Shown here: in pieces, positions 53,596 through 63,684 of the stretch
Layout of the letters: every line of letters starts with the position of its first letter
Numbering within the stretch: the first letter of the stretch is position 1
The notes under the pieces: generated by a model
Database searches by the model: none
The model's input: the letters and a program-made list of their open reading frames with translations, nothing else
What the model was told of the DNA's origin: nothing
Assembly: GCF_900258035.1 (NCBI RefSeq)
Contig: NZ_OGTP01000004.1
Location: 124,001 to 188,000 of the forward strand
Direction: 5' to 3'
DNA length: 64,000 nucleotides
Source of the DNA: Caballeronia novacaledonica
GTDB lineage: Bacteria > Pseudomonadota > Gammaproteobacteria > Burkholderiales > Burkholderiaceae
Program-made: the position numbers and the translations under genes

Positions 53596-55686
53596 TTAAG
53601 GCAGAACCGGCGCTGCCTGCGCTGCCGAGACGGCGACATCGGCGTCGGTCTGCAGCATGAAGCGCCGACTGACCAGATCGTTCGCAGCGGCACGCAGTGC
53701 TGCAATGTAGCCGGCCTGATTGCCGTAGCGCGCAATGACGGACAGGCGCGGATCTCCTGACGCCAGACGGTCCGCATCGGTCTTGGCGAACGGGAACATC
53801 GAGCCCGACAGACCGGCCTGATCGATTCGTCCTGGAAAGGCCGTCGTGTTCCATCCGGTGTTGGTGGCCACCGGCACGGCGACATCGAGACTGCGAATGC
53901 CTCCGAGATCATTGCCATCCGCATCGACCTGCGGCACTAGAATCCCGTAGTCACGTCCCGCGTAGCTCGGCGGCAATTGTGTCGCGACACCAGTTTCGTC
54001 CTGCGGCTCGTACTGGGGACCCCAGCTAAGCATCGGGAAGGTGTTCGCGAGGCCGGTAAATCGCATCCCCGGAATGGCTGGGAAGTTCACCTGGTTCGGC
54101 CGTACGAGCGTGCCGTTGTCGATTCGCGGCAACTGGTTGTCAGGCGGCTGCGTTCCATTGACCACCCATTGTTCCATGTCCTGGTACAACGCCCTGACGA
54201 CCAGCGTGACCGAGGTGTTGCCGTTGGTTTTGTACATGCCGTTGTACATCGGTCCGAGAAGTGCAGCGATCTGGGTACCTGTCATCGAAGGCAGCCCGAG
54301 CAGGTGATGCGCGCTGGCAAAGAAGTAGATGCGCGCGTTGTCCGGCTGCCGCAGATCGCGCGTGCCCAAGGCGTCAGTCAGCAGCGGCGATACGGTCGAG
54401 GTCCAGAATTCATTGCCCGTCAGGCCGACAAAGAACTTGGGGCAAGTATCGGTCGCCGTACAGCGTGAGAATATGCCGCCGCTTTGCTGCGTGAGGTCGT
54501 CGAATGAGTCCGAAGCCAGGGCACGCGTGCCCGCTATGCCATATGCGGTGTGGTCGGAGCGTACGCCGGCGGCGCCCCCCGGAATTGCGAAGCGCATGTT
54601 GATATTGTTCTGATTCGCGCCTATCAGGTCGAACACACCATCAAATACTTTTGCGCCCGAGAGCGTTTTGTTGAAGCCGAGGTGCACGAAGGTCTTCAGA
54701 AACGCTCCACTTTGGGAAACACCTGATCCGATGGTGTATCGGATCGCGCCGGCCACGGGATTGGCGACGCCTTGCGAGTCCGCCGTCTTGCCGCGGAAGA
54801 AGTCGATCATGTCACGAAGCGTGGCGAGCCCTACGCCCATCACTTTTGGATCCTTCGCGACATAGACCAGCTCGTACATGTATGCGGGGTCCCAGCCGCC
54901 CTTGACGCAGACGTTGCCGCCATCCGGCGTACCCGGGAAGGGCTGGCCGGCGTCGCACTTCGCAAACCGCCAGTCGCTTGCAGGAACGAGCTGGCGCGGA
55001 TCGCCCTCGTTGACTCGTCGGGTCAGAACATAGCCGGGCTGGGTATTGTCCAGGCTGGCTGGCGCGTAGGGCTGCATTGCATAGTTGTACGCGCCACCGG
55101 GCAGCGGTAGCGAATCCGTCGTGGCTACGCTAGGAAGGAGCTCGGAACGGTAAGGCCCGGTAATGCTGCTGCCGTCCGGATTCTTGGCCACCGGCACCTG
55201 AAGCGCGACCTTCCCGGAGACGGAAGGTACATCACCCTGCCAGGCTCCGCTCAGGAAGACATAGCCTCGCGAAGCGAAGTACGTATCGATGTCGACGGGC
55301 GTACCGCGATTCGGGGCATCATAGCGCAAGACGCCGTTCGCCTTGCTCATGTCCTTGGGCTTGAACAGAATGAAGTCCGAGCGGTATTCCACCATGCCGT
55401 TGGCGTTGCGCGGAGCAAGGGAAAGGTCCTGGATGATGCCATTGGCGACATCGCCGGGATCGACTTCGCCGGTGAGTGTGCCCGTGATCTTTTGGTACGC
55501 GCCAATGCTGCCGAACGTGCCGGGGACGTCCGTGGTGCTGGTTATGGCGAGCTTGAACTGCGGTGCAGCGCTCTTTGTGGACGCAGCAGACCTGTCCGTC
55601 CCGGACCCGCTATCGCCACTGCCGCACGCGCTGAGCACAGAGAACGCCATCGCGGTCGCGACAATTCGAAGGTGCTTCTGAATCAT
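53596..55686 (-). CDS. Alpha/beta-hydrolase-domain lipoprotein (Abhydrolase_10 type)
   Basis: A 696-residue exported protein. The ATG at 55686 follows GAGGAGAGG and starts a lipoprotein signal (MIQKHLRIVATAMAFSVLSAC, lipid cysteine near 21). The long domain carries FLSGAWQGDV and a candidate nucleophile elbow YTIGSGVSQSGAFLKTFVHLGF (G-x-S-x-S-G), with WGPQYEPQDETGVATQLPPSYAGRDYGILVPQVDADGNDLGGIR towards the C terminus. This is the pattern of alpha/beta hydrolase domain-containing proteins of unknown substrate. It should sit in the outer membrane or periplasm. It lies downstream of an MFS transporter and an M20 peptidase on the same strand. Confidence 0.85.
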   Translation of the reverse strand: MIQKHLRIVATAMAFSVLSACGSGDSGSGTDRSAASTKSAAPQFKLAITSTTDVPGTFGSIGAYQKITGTLTGEVDPGDVANGIIQDLSLAPRNANGMVEYRSDFILFKPKDMSKANGVLRYDAPNRGTPVDIDTYFASRGYVFLSGAWQGDVPSVSGKVALQVPVAKNPDGSSITGPYRSELLPSVATTDSLPLPGGAYNYAMQPYAPASLDNTQPGYVLTRRVNEGDPRQLVPASDWRFAKCDAGQPFPGTPDGGNVCVKGGWDPAYMYELVYVAKDPKVMGVGLATLRDMIDFFRGKTADSQGVANPVAGAIRYTIGSGVSQSGAFLKTFVHLGFNKTLSGAKVFDGVFDLIGANQNNINMRFAIPGGAAGVRSDHTAYGIAGTRALASDSFDDLTQQSGGIFSRCTATDTCPKFFVGLTGNEFWTSTVSPLLTDALGTRDLRQPDNARIYFFASAHHLLGLPSMTGTQIAALLGPMYNGMYKTNGNTSVTLVVRALYQDMEQWVVNGTQPPDNQLPRIDNGTLVRPNQVNFPAIPGMRFTGLANTFPMLSWGPQYEPQDETGVATQLPPSYAGRDYGILVPQVDADGNDLGGIRSLDVAVPVATNTGWNTTAFPGRIDQAGLSGSMFPFAKTDADRLASGDPRLSVIARYGNQAGYIAALRAAANDLVSRRFMLQTDADVAVSAAQAAPVLP

Positions 55687-55918
55687 TGCCTCTCCTCTTG
55701 GTTGTAGAAACGAGCCGCCGGTTTGGTCGGACTCCCTGCGTGGCGTTATTCGTCGAGCTTTCCGCAGGCCGCGCTCTCGATAAATCTGGTCCCGGCGTTC
55801 TTGCAATCAGCACTTCAAGTCTGGGGGCGCGGCCATCCACCGGCACGTGAAGCATGCCGGTGCCGCGGTGGACGGGCCCATCTCACCGATGAAGCAGACT
55901 CAAATCCGAGAAACGGGT

Positions 55919-57193
55919 TCAGGCAATGGCGGTCGTCCGGCTACGCGATGGTTGTGTTTTGCTGATAGCCAGCAGCGTGGCGAGACTGAGGACAGCGGTG
56001 AACATCAGATAGAAGCTGGGCGCACTCTTGCTGCCCGTCGCGCTCAACAACCAGATGACAATGGCCGGCGTGAAGCCTCCGAATATCGTTACGCCAACGT
56101 TGTAACCGATGGACATCCCTGTCGCGCGTGTCGATACCGGGAAGATTTCCGACATCAAGGCAGGCAACGCACCGAAATAGATCGCTTTCAACAGGGCGAG
56201 CCACCCGACAAGTACGAACAGGGCCGACACTGAAACGTGGTTCACGACGTACGAGAATGCGGGATATCCGGTTACGAGAAAGAGCGCCGCCGTGACCGAC
56301 ATCTGCTTCAGGCGTCCGATGCGGTCGGACAGATATCCTGCGAACGGGGTGACGACCGTGAGAATCACGCCCGCGACGATGCTGGCGGCGAAGCCAGTCG
56401 ATGCGTCCAGATGAAGCTCGCGGATAGCGAAGGTTGGAACATACTGGAGGAGATAGTTGACAGCGGTCGAAACTGTCAGGGCACCTATGGAAATCAGCAG
56501 CAGCACCTTTTGCGTTCCGAGCACGTCGCGAATTGGGGTAGCTGTGTGTTTCGCTTCGGTGAAGTCCGGCGCGTCTTCCAGATATCGACGCAGGTACAAA
56601 CCTGCCGGCCCGATCAGCAAGCCGAAGAAGAACGGCAACCGCCAGCCCCAGGCCGCAAGCGCGTCCGCCGGCATCAATTTGGCGAGTGCGAAACCGAAGA
56701 CCGATGCCATCAAGGTCGCAAGTCCCTGGGTCGCAAACTGCCAGCTCGCCAATAGTCCGCGGCGATGCGGTGCGTGTTCGATGAGCATGGCGGTCGACGC
56801 ACCAAACTCACCACCCGCCGAGAAACCCTGTATCAGTCGTGCGACGAATACGCCGACAGGCGCGACCAGTCCGATTTTCGCGTAGGTCGGAATCAAGGCA
56901 ATGATCGCGGTTCCCACCATCATCAAGCCGACAGTCAACAGCAGGGCCGCCTTGCGGCCACGCTTGTCGGCGTACGCCCCGAGCACCATTCCTCCAAGCG
57001 GCCGAACCAGGTAGGAAGCTCCAAACGAACCGAACGTGAGCAGCATCGAAGCCGTCTCGTTGACAGTCGGAAAGAAGTTCTTGGCAATATAGACCGCGAA
57101 GAACGCATAGATGGCGATGTCGAACCATTCGAGCGCGTTGCCGACCGACGTCGCAACAACTATCTGCATCAGACTGAGAGGCTTTTTCTGCAT
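55919..57193 (-). CDS. MHS-type MFS transporter
   Basis: A 424-residue metabolite:proton symporter-type protein. The start at 57193 (MQKKPLSLMQIVVATSVGNALEWFD) has a weak GGCGGA upstream; an in-frame ATG at 57205 is the alternative. Family features include ALEWFDIAIYAFFAVYIAKNFFP, the loop GAYADKRGRKAALLLTVGLMM and RLIQGFSAGGEFGAS. It follows the M20 peptidase gene by 38 bases and precedes the lipoprotein hydrolase by 232 bases. The substrate may be an N-acyl amino acid or peptide-like compound hydrolysed by the M20 enzyme; this is inference. Confidence 0.9.
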   Translation of the reverse strand: MQKKPLSLMQIVVATSVGNALEWFDIAIYAFFAVYIAKNFFPTVNETASMLLTFGSFGASYLVRPLGGMVLGAYADKRGRKAALLLTVGLMMVGTAIIALIPTYAKIGLVAPVGVFVARLIQGFSAGGEFGASTAMLIEHAPHRRGLLASWQFATQGLATLMASVFGFALAKLMPADALAAWGWRLPFFFGLLIGPAGLYLRRYLEDAPDFTEAKHTATPIRDVLGTQKVLLLISIGALTVSTAVNYLLQYVPTFAIRELHLDASTGFAASIVAGVILTVVTPFAGYLSDRIGRLKQMSVTAALFLVTGYPAFSYVVNHVSVSALFVLVGWLALLKAIYFGALPALMSEIFPVSTRATGMSIGYNVGVTIFGGFTPAIVIWLLSATGSKSAPSFYLMFTAVLSLATLLAISKTQPSRSRTTAIA

Positions 57194-57231
57194 GATTCCG
57201 CCCATGGGAAGAAGGGGATCTGACTTTGGGG

Positions 57232-58656
57232 TTATTGGCTGTTCCGACGGTTTGCGACAATTGAACGTGCGTGCGCGCCGAGGTCCCACCAGATGCCGGC
57301 CATCACTGCGAGCGCTTCACGAACAACGGAGCCCAAAAGGTGCTCGTTGGGTGCATGCTGATTGCAGGCGGGGTATGAGTGCGGCACCCAGAGCGTTGGC
57401 AAACTGAGCGTTTCGGCGAATACGTCGTTCGGCACCGTTCCGCCCAGGTTCGGCAAGAGCGCAGGTTTCTTGTCGGTCGTCAGCCGCATCGAATCGAGCG
57501 CCCAATGAACCCACGGATCGTCAAGGTCGAGCCGCGTGGCCGGCGTTCCCGGCGACACCTTCACTTGAACCTCGCTGAATCCTCGTTCGGCGAAATGCGC
57601 CTCCAGATGCTCGCGCAGATGCTCCCAGTCCGTGCCGACGACAAACCGCAATTGGCAAACCGCCTTCGCGGCCGGCGGAATCGCGTTGACTGGCGCGTCG
57701 GCATTGCCGGATTTGAAGGCGAGGACTTCGAGCGCATTCCAGCCGATGACACGTTCGATCGGGGTCAGTCCGGGCTCGCCCCAGGTTGGATCGATTTTGG
57801 GGGAGCTTTCATCGCGTCCAAGTTCGATATCGGCGAGTGCGGTGCGCACCGCGTCGGTGATCGCCGGCGGGCGCAACCCGTCGACGGCGATGCGGCCGTC
57901 GCGATCGACCAAACTTGCGATGGCATGCGCGAGAACCACCGCCGGATTGCGGAGCACGCCGCCCCAGTTGCCCGAGTGGTGGCCGCCTTCCCGCAGATCG
58001 ACAACGAGGTCGAAGAGCACTCCGCCCCGTGACCCCAGAAACAAGGTTGGCCGTTCGGCCGACACGCGCGGCCCGTCTGACGCGAGGAAGACATCGGAGG
58101 CGAGCGCTTCGCTTTCCGCCGCGCACACTTCTTTCAGGCCCGGCGAATTGATTTCCTCACCTGTTTCGAAGATGACCTTGACGTTGTAGCCCAGCTTTGC
58201 ATCACGCGCGTCGAGCACGGCGGCGAGAGCGGCGAAATTGATCGAATGCTGCCCCTTGTTGTCCGCGGTGCCGCGCCCATACCACCGGTCACCGTCGACG
58301 ACGATTTCCCAAGGCTTCAGGCCGCTCCGCCACTGTTCGTCGTAGCCGCGCACCACGTCGCCATGTCCATAGGTCAACACTGTCGGCAGTTCGGGCGCCT
58401 CAAGGCGTTCTGCGATGAGAAATGGCGCGGATTCGCGAACGGGATTTGGGACCATACGGCTCGTAAATCCCATCCTGGCCAGCACTGGACCGATTTCATC
58501 CGAGAGATAGGCATGCAGCGACTGCGACTGCGCCGGATTCTGGCTTTCGCTGCGAAACGCGACCCTTCGCCGAAGGTCAGCGAGGAACGCACCGGAATCG
58601 AACGTTCGAACGGCGTTCGAGATTGCGCCAGCGCGGGTGTTTGCGGTTTCTTTCAC
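57232..58656 (-). CDS. M20 family metallopeptidase
   Basis: A 474-residue metal-dependent hydrolase of the M20 (ArgE/DapE/carnosinase) family. The GTG at 58656 is taken as start because CAGGAGACGCT lies just before it; an ATG at 58704 is in frame but has no ribosome site. Zinc ligands appear in TYGHGDVVRGYD (histidine and its neighbouring aspartate), the bridging aspartate in GRGTADNKGQHSINF, the catalytic glutamate pair in FETGEEINSPG, and the final histidine region in CNQHAPNEHLLG. It cleaves dipeptides, N-acyl amino acids or carbamoyl compounds. It is divergent from a LysR regulator 90 bp away. Confidence 0.92.
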   Translation of the reverse strand: MKETANTRAGAISNAVRTFDSGAFLADLRRRVAFRSESQNPAQSQSLHAYLSDEIGPVLARMGFTSRMVPNPVRESAPFLIAERLEAPELPTVLTYGHGDVVRGYDEQWRSGLKPWEIVVDGDRWYGRGTADNKGQHSINFAALAAVLDARDAKLGYNVKVIFETGEEINSPGLKEVCAAESEALASDVFLASDGPRVSAERPTLFLGSRGGVLFDLVVDLREGGHHSGNWGGVLRNPAVVLAHAIASLVDRDGRIAVDGLRPPAITDAVRTALADIELGRDESSPKIDPTWGEPGLTPIERVIGWNALEVLAFKSGNADAPVNAIPPAAKAVCQLRFVVGTDWEHLREHLEAHFAERGFSEVQVKVSPGTPATRLDLDDPWVHWALDSMRLTTDKKPALLPNLGGTVPNDVFAETLSLPTLWVPHSYPACNQHAPNEHLLGSVVREALAVMAGIWWDLGAHARSIVANRRNSQ

Positions 58657-58746
58657 AGCGTCTCCTGAGGCTTTGGGATGTAGCCCAGACTCTAGAAACG
58701 CCAAAAATTCGTCACAATTTCAAAATTTGCGGATAGCATTGCCGAA

Positions 58747-59742
58747 ATGGCAACGCTCGGAGAGGCTAGTTTGCTACACGGAATCGGGTTGAGATACTTC
58801 GTCGAAGTTGCGCGCAGCGGTTCGCTTGCAGCGGCGTCCGAGAATATGCACGTTGCGATCTCTGCTATCAGTCGGCAGATTGCCAAGCTCGAGCAGGAGG
58901 TGGGTACGCCCCTTTTCGAACGAATGGCACGCGGCATGGTTTTGACCGAGTCGGGCGAACTCCTGGCTCAGCATGCACGTCGCGCGTTGATGGACGCGGA
59001 GGCGGTCATCAACGAAATATCCGAGGCGCATGCGCTTGGGAAGGGAATCGTACGTGTTGGTTGCACGGAGGGATTCTCGCGCTACTTTCTCCCAAGTGTG
59101 CTGGCCACCTTCTACGCCGAGTATCCTCGAACGCGATTCGTTTTGAGATCTGGCACGCCTGCTCAGGTCGAGAACTGGGTCGCGATAGGCGAAGTCGACC
59201 TAGGGGTAGCCTTCTCCACGGCTACATCGACGGCGTTGAACGTCGAATACAGTGAAAACGCGCCCGTGTGCGCGCTGCTGCAAGTGTCGCACCCCCTGGC
59301 GAAGAAAGACGTCCTCTCGCTCGAGGATTTGCTCGCTTATCCCGTCGCCGTCCTCGAGCGCGGAACAACCGTACGGCAATTGATAGATTGGTGTTGCTCG
59401 CTTCGCGGAAAGCATCTTGAACCATTGCTCACGAGCAACAACTCGAGCGCAATGCACCATTTCGCTGCGTTGACAGGGACAATTACGCTCGGCAGTGCCA
59501 TCTCACTCAGGGGCATGAAAAGGGATGCTTCGTGGCTCGCAAAGCGAATAGACGAACCCTTGTTGAATGAGCGGCATCTTCAGGTCACCGCCATGAAGGA
59601 ACGTCGTTTGCCGACGCCGGTACAGCAGTTTCTGGCAGCGCTGAAGGATGCGTTTCGCGAGGGGTTGCCGGGAGAGCCAGCTATCGGCGCCCAAGTCAAG
59701 CAACGTCGCACCGGAGCGCGAACTGGCAGGCGAAACGGATAA
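58747..59742 (+). CDS. LysR family transcriptional regulator
   Basis: A 331-residue regulator. The N-terminal helix-turn-helix is LRYFVEVARSGSLAAASENMHVAISAISRQIAKLEQEVGTPLFERMARGMVLTESGE (residues about 15-75). The inducer-binding domain fills residues about 100-300. The C terminus ends in a basic tail. It is divergent from the M20 gene, the classical LysR layout. The AT-rich gap between them (tttcaaaatttgcgg) is a likely operator. It probably controls the M20-MFS-hydrolase operon. Confidence 0.93.
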   Translation: MATLGEASLLHGIGLRYFVEVARSGSLAAASENMHVAISAISRQIAKLEQEVGTPLFERMARGMVLTESGELLAQHARRALMDAEAVINEISEAHALGKGIVRVGCTEGFSRYFLPSVLATFYAEYPRTRFVLRSGTPAQVENWVAIGEVDLGVAFSTATSTALNVEYSENAPVCALLQVSHPLAKKDVLSLEDLLAYPVAVLERGTTVRQLIDWCCSLRGKHLEPLLTSNNSSAMHHFAALTGTITLGSAISLRGMKRDASWLAKRIDEPLLNERHLQVTAMKERRLPTPVQQFLAALKDAFREGLPGEPAIGAQVKQRRTGARTGRRNG

Positions 59743-60178
59743 TGCCGCAAGCGCGCTTACCCTGCCGCTTCCGGTATTGAGTCCGACTAAGGTACCGCGC
59801 CTGTCTGGAGGGAACGTCGATTGGTTCCACAGCGAGCTACGGCGCGCGAGATCGGAAATCAAGATTAGTGTGCATTGAATACCTTCCAGCCTTTCTCGGC
59901 TGACATAACCTGATGGGCGTCGACAAGCGATCTTTCGCTAACGGTGGGGCACCGGCCATTGCTTGGCTGACGACCCAGACGAAGATGACAGGTGCTGGTC
60001 GGCAACTCGAGCTTACCCAACTCGAACTGACGCTTTGGCCATATCTCGGCCGTTCGACCACGCCCTCCGATCCGACGTTAGAAGGTCCGTTTCACTCATT
60101 GAGCGGTCATTGACGCCTCAAATGTCCAGTTCGTCGGAGGACGCTATCAAATTGCACTGCCCTGGGGTGGGGCGTTCC
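59743..60178. other. Gene-free stretch
   Basis: No convincing gene on either strand; only short open frames without family similarity or ribosome sites. It separates the LysR gene from the 3' end of the DUF1254 pair, so both flanking genes end into it. No intrinsic terminator with a T-run was found. Confidence 0.5.
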
Positions 60179-61690
60179 TCAGACGGGCTGAAAGTCCGGT
60201 AGCTTGAAGGTTTTGTTGTTGAGGGCTTCCGTCGGGCCGTACAAACGCATGGCAGGCAATGGACGTTTGCCGGACGTCGGAATCCAGTTGGCCTCAAATC
60301 CCTCTGGCGCTTTGGGTCCCACGTAAATCGTTACACCGCCGTCAGCGTTCTTTCTCATCTTGTCGAGATCGTAAGAAGAAAGCGTCGTGCGGTTGGACTC
60401 GCTGTAGATGAACGCATTAGTGGCCCGGTCATAGACGGTCAACGCCCAGAATTGTTTGACTGGCATTCGGGCAGGAACGTTAAGCTTATATAGCTTACCG
60501 GCCTCAAGCAGATTGCCGCCACTATCGGCTACCGCCATCAGATACTGCGTTGCAGGATCGTCGCTCAGTACCTTCGGCATGTAGGTGCACCAGAAGTACT
60601 CGGCGGCTCGGTTGACCAGGTCGATCCTGTCATCGTAGGTGAACGTGAAGGTCTTGTTCTCGTCGGCCTGGAGAAGCGATGCGTAATGCCGATCCGGCCA
60701 GAACAGTTTGTCTTGCGGGAAGTGGTCGAACCAGTACTGCATATAAAACCATGCATCGATCGCCGCCTGGCGCATTGCCTTCTTCGCATTTTCATCGGGT
60801 GTGAACGGCTTGCCTTTCTCGATCCCTAGTGACAAGAGCATCCCCATCATCACCTTGTCCTGAGTGTTGACTGGCTCGACGCTGATAATCTCGTGCATAT
60901 CGTCGAAGTAGCGTTCGTCGTAAAACGGAAGCGTCGGATAACGCTTGTCAATCGGATCGATGAAACGCTGCTTTGGCGGATGCGCGGCTTCGGAGAGGTA
61001 GTACATTTTCAGTCGCTGGGCATATTGATACGCGTCCGCCGCGGTCTTGCCGGGTGCTCGGACAGAGCGGAATGCGAGCGCGATTCTGAAGTTCGGTGAG
61101 GCTACATGCAGGTACCCCTTGGGAATGGAGCCCTTATAGCCTGGTGCCGTAAAAAGAAATCTCGCTCCGTGGCCCTTGTCGAGCCCGGACGGTCCCACGT
61201 CCGCGATCGTGAATTGCCAGGCGTCAACAACCTGTCCGTAGACGCTTCCCTCCGAGCTTGCGGCGGGTACCTCCAAAACCACCGGGCCCTTTCGCAGATC
61301 GGTAAAGGCAGTGATGTAAGGCGTCGTACTATTGGCGGTAATCGCTTCGAGCTTTGGCGTAGCAGGTGCCGAGTAGGCAATGATATCGTTGTCTTTAACA
61401 CCAAGATCGTCGAACGCTGCCCTTCGAAAAGTGTAAATCGCGTTTGCGGGCAAATTCCATAGAACCGCCTCGAACGCGCGTTGATACTTTATCTGGTAGT
61501 CGAAGTCCTTGACTGAGGCGGTCGATCCAGCCGGAGGTTGTCCACCTAGCGGCTCCATCGGACTACCCGCGCCCGAGGCCAAAGGCGTTGCGCCCTGTTG
61601 AGCGGAGACATCGAGGATTTTTCCTGCGGCTGCGATTCCCGCTATTGCCCGCATGCTCATGCGATGGAAGTCTCTACGCGAAAAGGTCAT
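60179..61690 (-). CDS. DUF1254/DUF1214 protein, Tat-type signal
   Basis: A 503-residue exported protein with a DUF1254 domain followed by DUF1214. The ATG at 61690 gives the twin-arginine-like start MTFSRRDFHRMSMRAIAGIAAAG, and GGAGAG lies nine bases upstream; a TTG at 61726 is less likely. Conserved blocks include NTTPYITAFTDLRKGPVVLEVP-like (here NSTTPYITAFTDLRKGP), GQVVDAWQFTIADVGPSGLDKG and YWFDHFPQDKLFWPDRHYAS. The family is poorly characterised; some members affect envelope or virulence functions. It is clearly paralogous to the gene 47 bases upstream of it. Confidence 0.9.
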   Translation of the reverse strand: MTFSRRDFHRMSMRAIAGIAAAGKILDVSAQQGATPLASGAGSPMEPLGGQPPAGSTASVKDFDYQIKYQRAFEAVLWNLPANAIYTFRRAAFDDLGVKDNDIIAYSAPATPKLEAITANSTTPYITAFTDLRKGPVVLEVPAASSEGSVYGQVVDAWQFTIADVGPSGLDKGHGARFLFTAPGYKGSIPKGYLHVASPNFRIALAFRSVRAPGKTAADAYQYAQRLKMYYLSEAAHPPKQRFIDPIDKRYPTLPFYDERYFDDMHEIISVEPVNTQDKVMMGMLLSLGIEKGKPFTPDENAKKAMRQAAIDAWFYMQYWFDHFPQDKLFWPDRHYASLLQADENKTFTFTYDDRIDLVNRAAEYFWCTYMPKVLSDDPATQYLMAVADSGGNLLEAGKLYKLNVPARMPVKQFWALTVYDRATNAFIYSESNRTTLSSYDLDKMRKNADGGVTIYVGPKAPEGFEANWIPTSGKRPLPAMRLYGPTEALNNKTFKLPDFQPV

Positions 61691-61737
61691 CGTCACGCTC
61701 TCCGGAGGTGCATTTAGCGGCGTCAAAAACCGTTCGA

Positions 61738-63231
61738 TCAGTGGTAGTTCGAAGATTTTTCGTTGACCGGTTCAAAGTCCGGCAACTCAAAGGTCTTATT
61801 CATAAACTCGTCCTTCGGCCCATAAATGCGGATCGTAGGCGCGGGTCGCTTACCAGCAGTCGGAAGCCAGTTCGACTCTAGGCCCTTGGGTGCGCGAGGG
61901 CCGATATAGATGGTTACGCTGCCGTCAGCGTTTTTCTTCATCTTGTCCATGTCATATGACGACAGCGTTGAGCGGTTGCTGTTGCTGTAGATGTACGTCC
62001 ACGTAGCATGGTCATACGCTGTAATCGCCCAGAACTGCTTGGCAGGCATGTTGACCGGCACAGTAATTTTGTAGGTCGTCCTGGCGTTGAGCAATTTACC
62101 GTTCTTGTCGGCCACGGCCACCATATACATGGTAGCGGGGGAATCGCTCAACTTCCTGGGCATGTAGATGCACCAGAAGAAGGCCGCCGCCCGACCCATG
62201 TAGTCGACGCGATCGTCGTAGATATAGTTGAATTCCTTATTCGCATCGGGCAGCAACAGCGATACGTAGTGTCGATTCGGCCAATACAGAATGTCTTTCG
62301 GAGGATGGTCGAAATATGATTGCAGATTGAACCATGCATCGGCTGCGCCTTGACGCAACGCACGTACAGTGGTGGCGTCGGGCTTGAACGGCTTGCCTTT
62401 CTCAATGCCGAGTGACGCCAGCATGCCCATCATCACCTTGTCTTCAGGCTTGACAGGCTCTACGTTGATGATGTCGGCGAGATCGTTAAAAAAGCGCTCA
62501 TCATATCGGGGAAGCGTCGAGTAACGCTGGTCGATTGGGTCGAGGAAGCGTTGCTCGGGAGGATTCGCCGCTTCAGAGAGATAGTACATTCGGAGCCGAT
62601 GCGAAAACTTAAAGGCATCCTCGGCCGTCTTGTCAGGCACCACGATTGATCGGAAACCCAAGATGATTCTGTAGCTTGGCGATTCGACGTGAATGTAGCC
62701 CTCAGGGATTGGCCCCGTATACCCGGGCGGTGTAAACAGGTATTTGCCCCCTTTGCCCTGATCCAGTCCCGAGGGGCCGACATCTGCGATCGTGAACTGC
62801 CACGCATCGACCACTTGCCCATAGAGACTGCCGTCGGGTCCTGAAGGTGGAATTTCCAGCACGACGGGCCCCTTTCGCAAATCCGTGAACGCGGAAATGT
62901 AGGGTGTCGAACTGTTGCCGGTGATTATTTCCAGTTTCGGTGTGGCCGGCTTGGAGTAAGCGAGGATATCGTTGTCTTTAAGGCCAAGGTCCGCGAGACC
63001 GGCGGCCCGAAAGCGGTAGATTTCCACCGCGGGCAACGCCCAGTTCACTGCCTCAAAGGCCCGCCGTAGCTTTATCTGATAGTCAAGGTCCTTGGCCGAT
63101 GGCTTACTACCCGCCGGTGGCTGGCCTCCAAGCGGCTCTCGTCCGTCCTGAGCGATGGCAACGCTGGCCGTCACGAAAAGTGCCACCAGAATCGACAGAT
63201 ACGAAAAACGCGGATTCGTGGAAACCGACAT
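61738..63231 (-). CDS. DUF1254/DUF1214 protein, Sec signal
   Basis: A 497-residue paralogue of the next gene. The N terminus MSVSTNPRFSYLSILVALFVTASVAIAQDG is a Sec signal peptide, unlike the twin-arginine start of its neighbour. The body aligns along its full length with the neighbour (GQVVDAWQFTIADVGPSGLD, DKVMMGMLASLGIEKGKPFKPD, NADGSVTIYIGPRAPKGLESNW), with clearly more than half of the residues identical by eye. The pair arose by tandem duplication and is likely one transcript with this gene first. Confidence 0.9.
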   Translation of the reverse strand: MSVSTNPRFSYLSILVALFVTASVAIAQDGREPLGGQPPAGSKPSAKDLDYQIKLRRAFEAVNWALPAVEIYRFRAAGLADLGLKDNDILAYSKPATPKLEIITGNSSTPYISAFTDLRKGPVVLEIPPSGPDGSLYGQVVDAWQFTIADVGPSGLDQGKGGKYLFTPPGYTGPIPEGYIHVESPSYRIILGFRSIVVPDKTAEDAFKFSHRLRMYYLSEAANPPEQRFLDPIDQRYSTLPRYDERFFNDLADIINVEPVKPEDKVMMGMLASLGIEKGKPFKPDATTVRALRQGAADAWFNLQSYFDHPPKDILYWPNRHYVSLLLPDANKEFNYIYDDRVDYMGRAAAFFWCIYMPRKLSDSPATMYMVAVADKNGKLLNARTTYKITVPVNMPAKQFWAITAYDHATWTYIYSNSNRSTLSSYDMDKMKKNADGSVTIYIGPRAPKGLESNWLPTAGKRPAPTIRIYGPKDEFMNKTFELPDFEPVNEKSSNYH

Positions 63232-63684
63232 GAGTTCGCCCTCTCAACTGGAATTACGTCGTTAGTTTCGTCTTGGCGCTCCGCATCGAAGTAACTGACC
63301 ATCGAGGCTTCGCTCTCGAAGAGTATTACAGATTGGAAAAGAGCATCCACAACCAAGGCAAAGGGCAAGCGATACGGCCCTCTTGGGGCAACTTTAAGCC
63401 GTTGTTGAGGGTGCATGCGCCGCCGAAAGCTGGGGCGGCTTCATGTGCAATGCCTAGCTGCGGGCGGCCGTTGATCCGTCGAAAGCTGACGCTCGGTGCG
63501 CTTTAGCTGGAATGGTCGTAGAGGGTTGCTTTTTGCCCGATGCGGCACGATCGCTGGCGGCCACGTCGGCGGGTCAGCGTCGGACCGGGTGCGGCCCCAA
63601 CTGAGGTAACCGACTGCTGCGGGTCGGAGATTGACCACTCGCCCAGCGCACAATCGATCTCCCTTCGTTGAAGAGGAGGTTGTC
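63232..63684. other. Gene-free stretch between DUF1254 pair and integrase
   Basis: Divergent intergenic region of about 450 bp. It should hold the promoters of the DUF1254 pair (minus strand) and of the integrase (plus strand). A GAGGAGGT ribosome site for the integrase lies at its right end. No gene, tRNA or att-like repeat could be supported. Confidence 0.5.
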
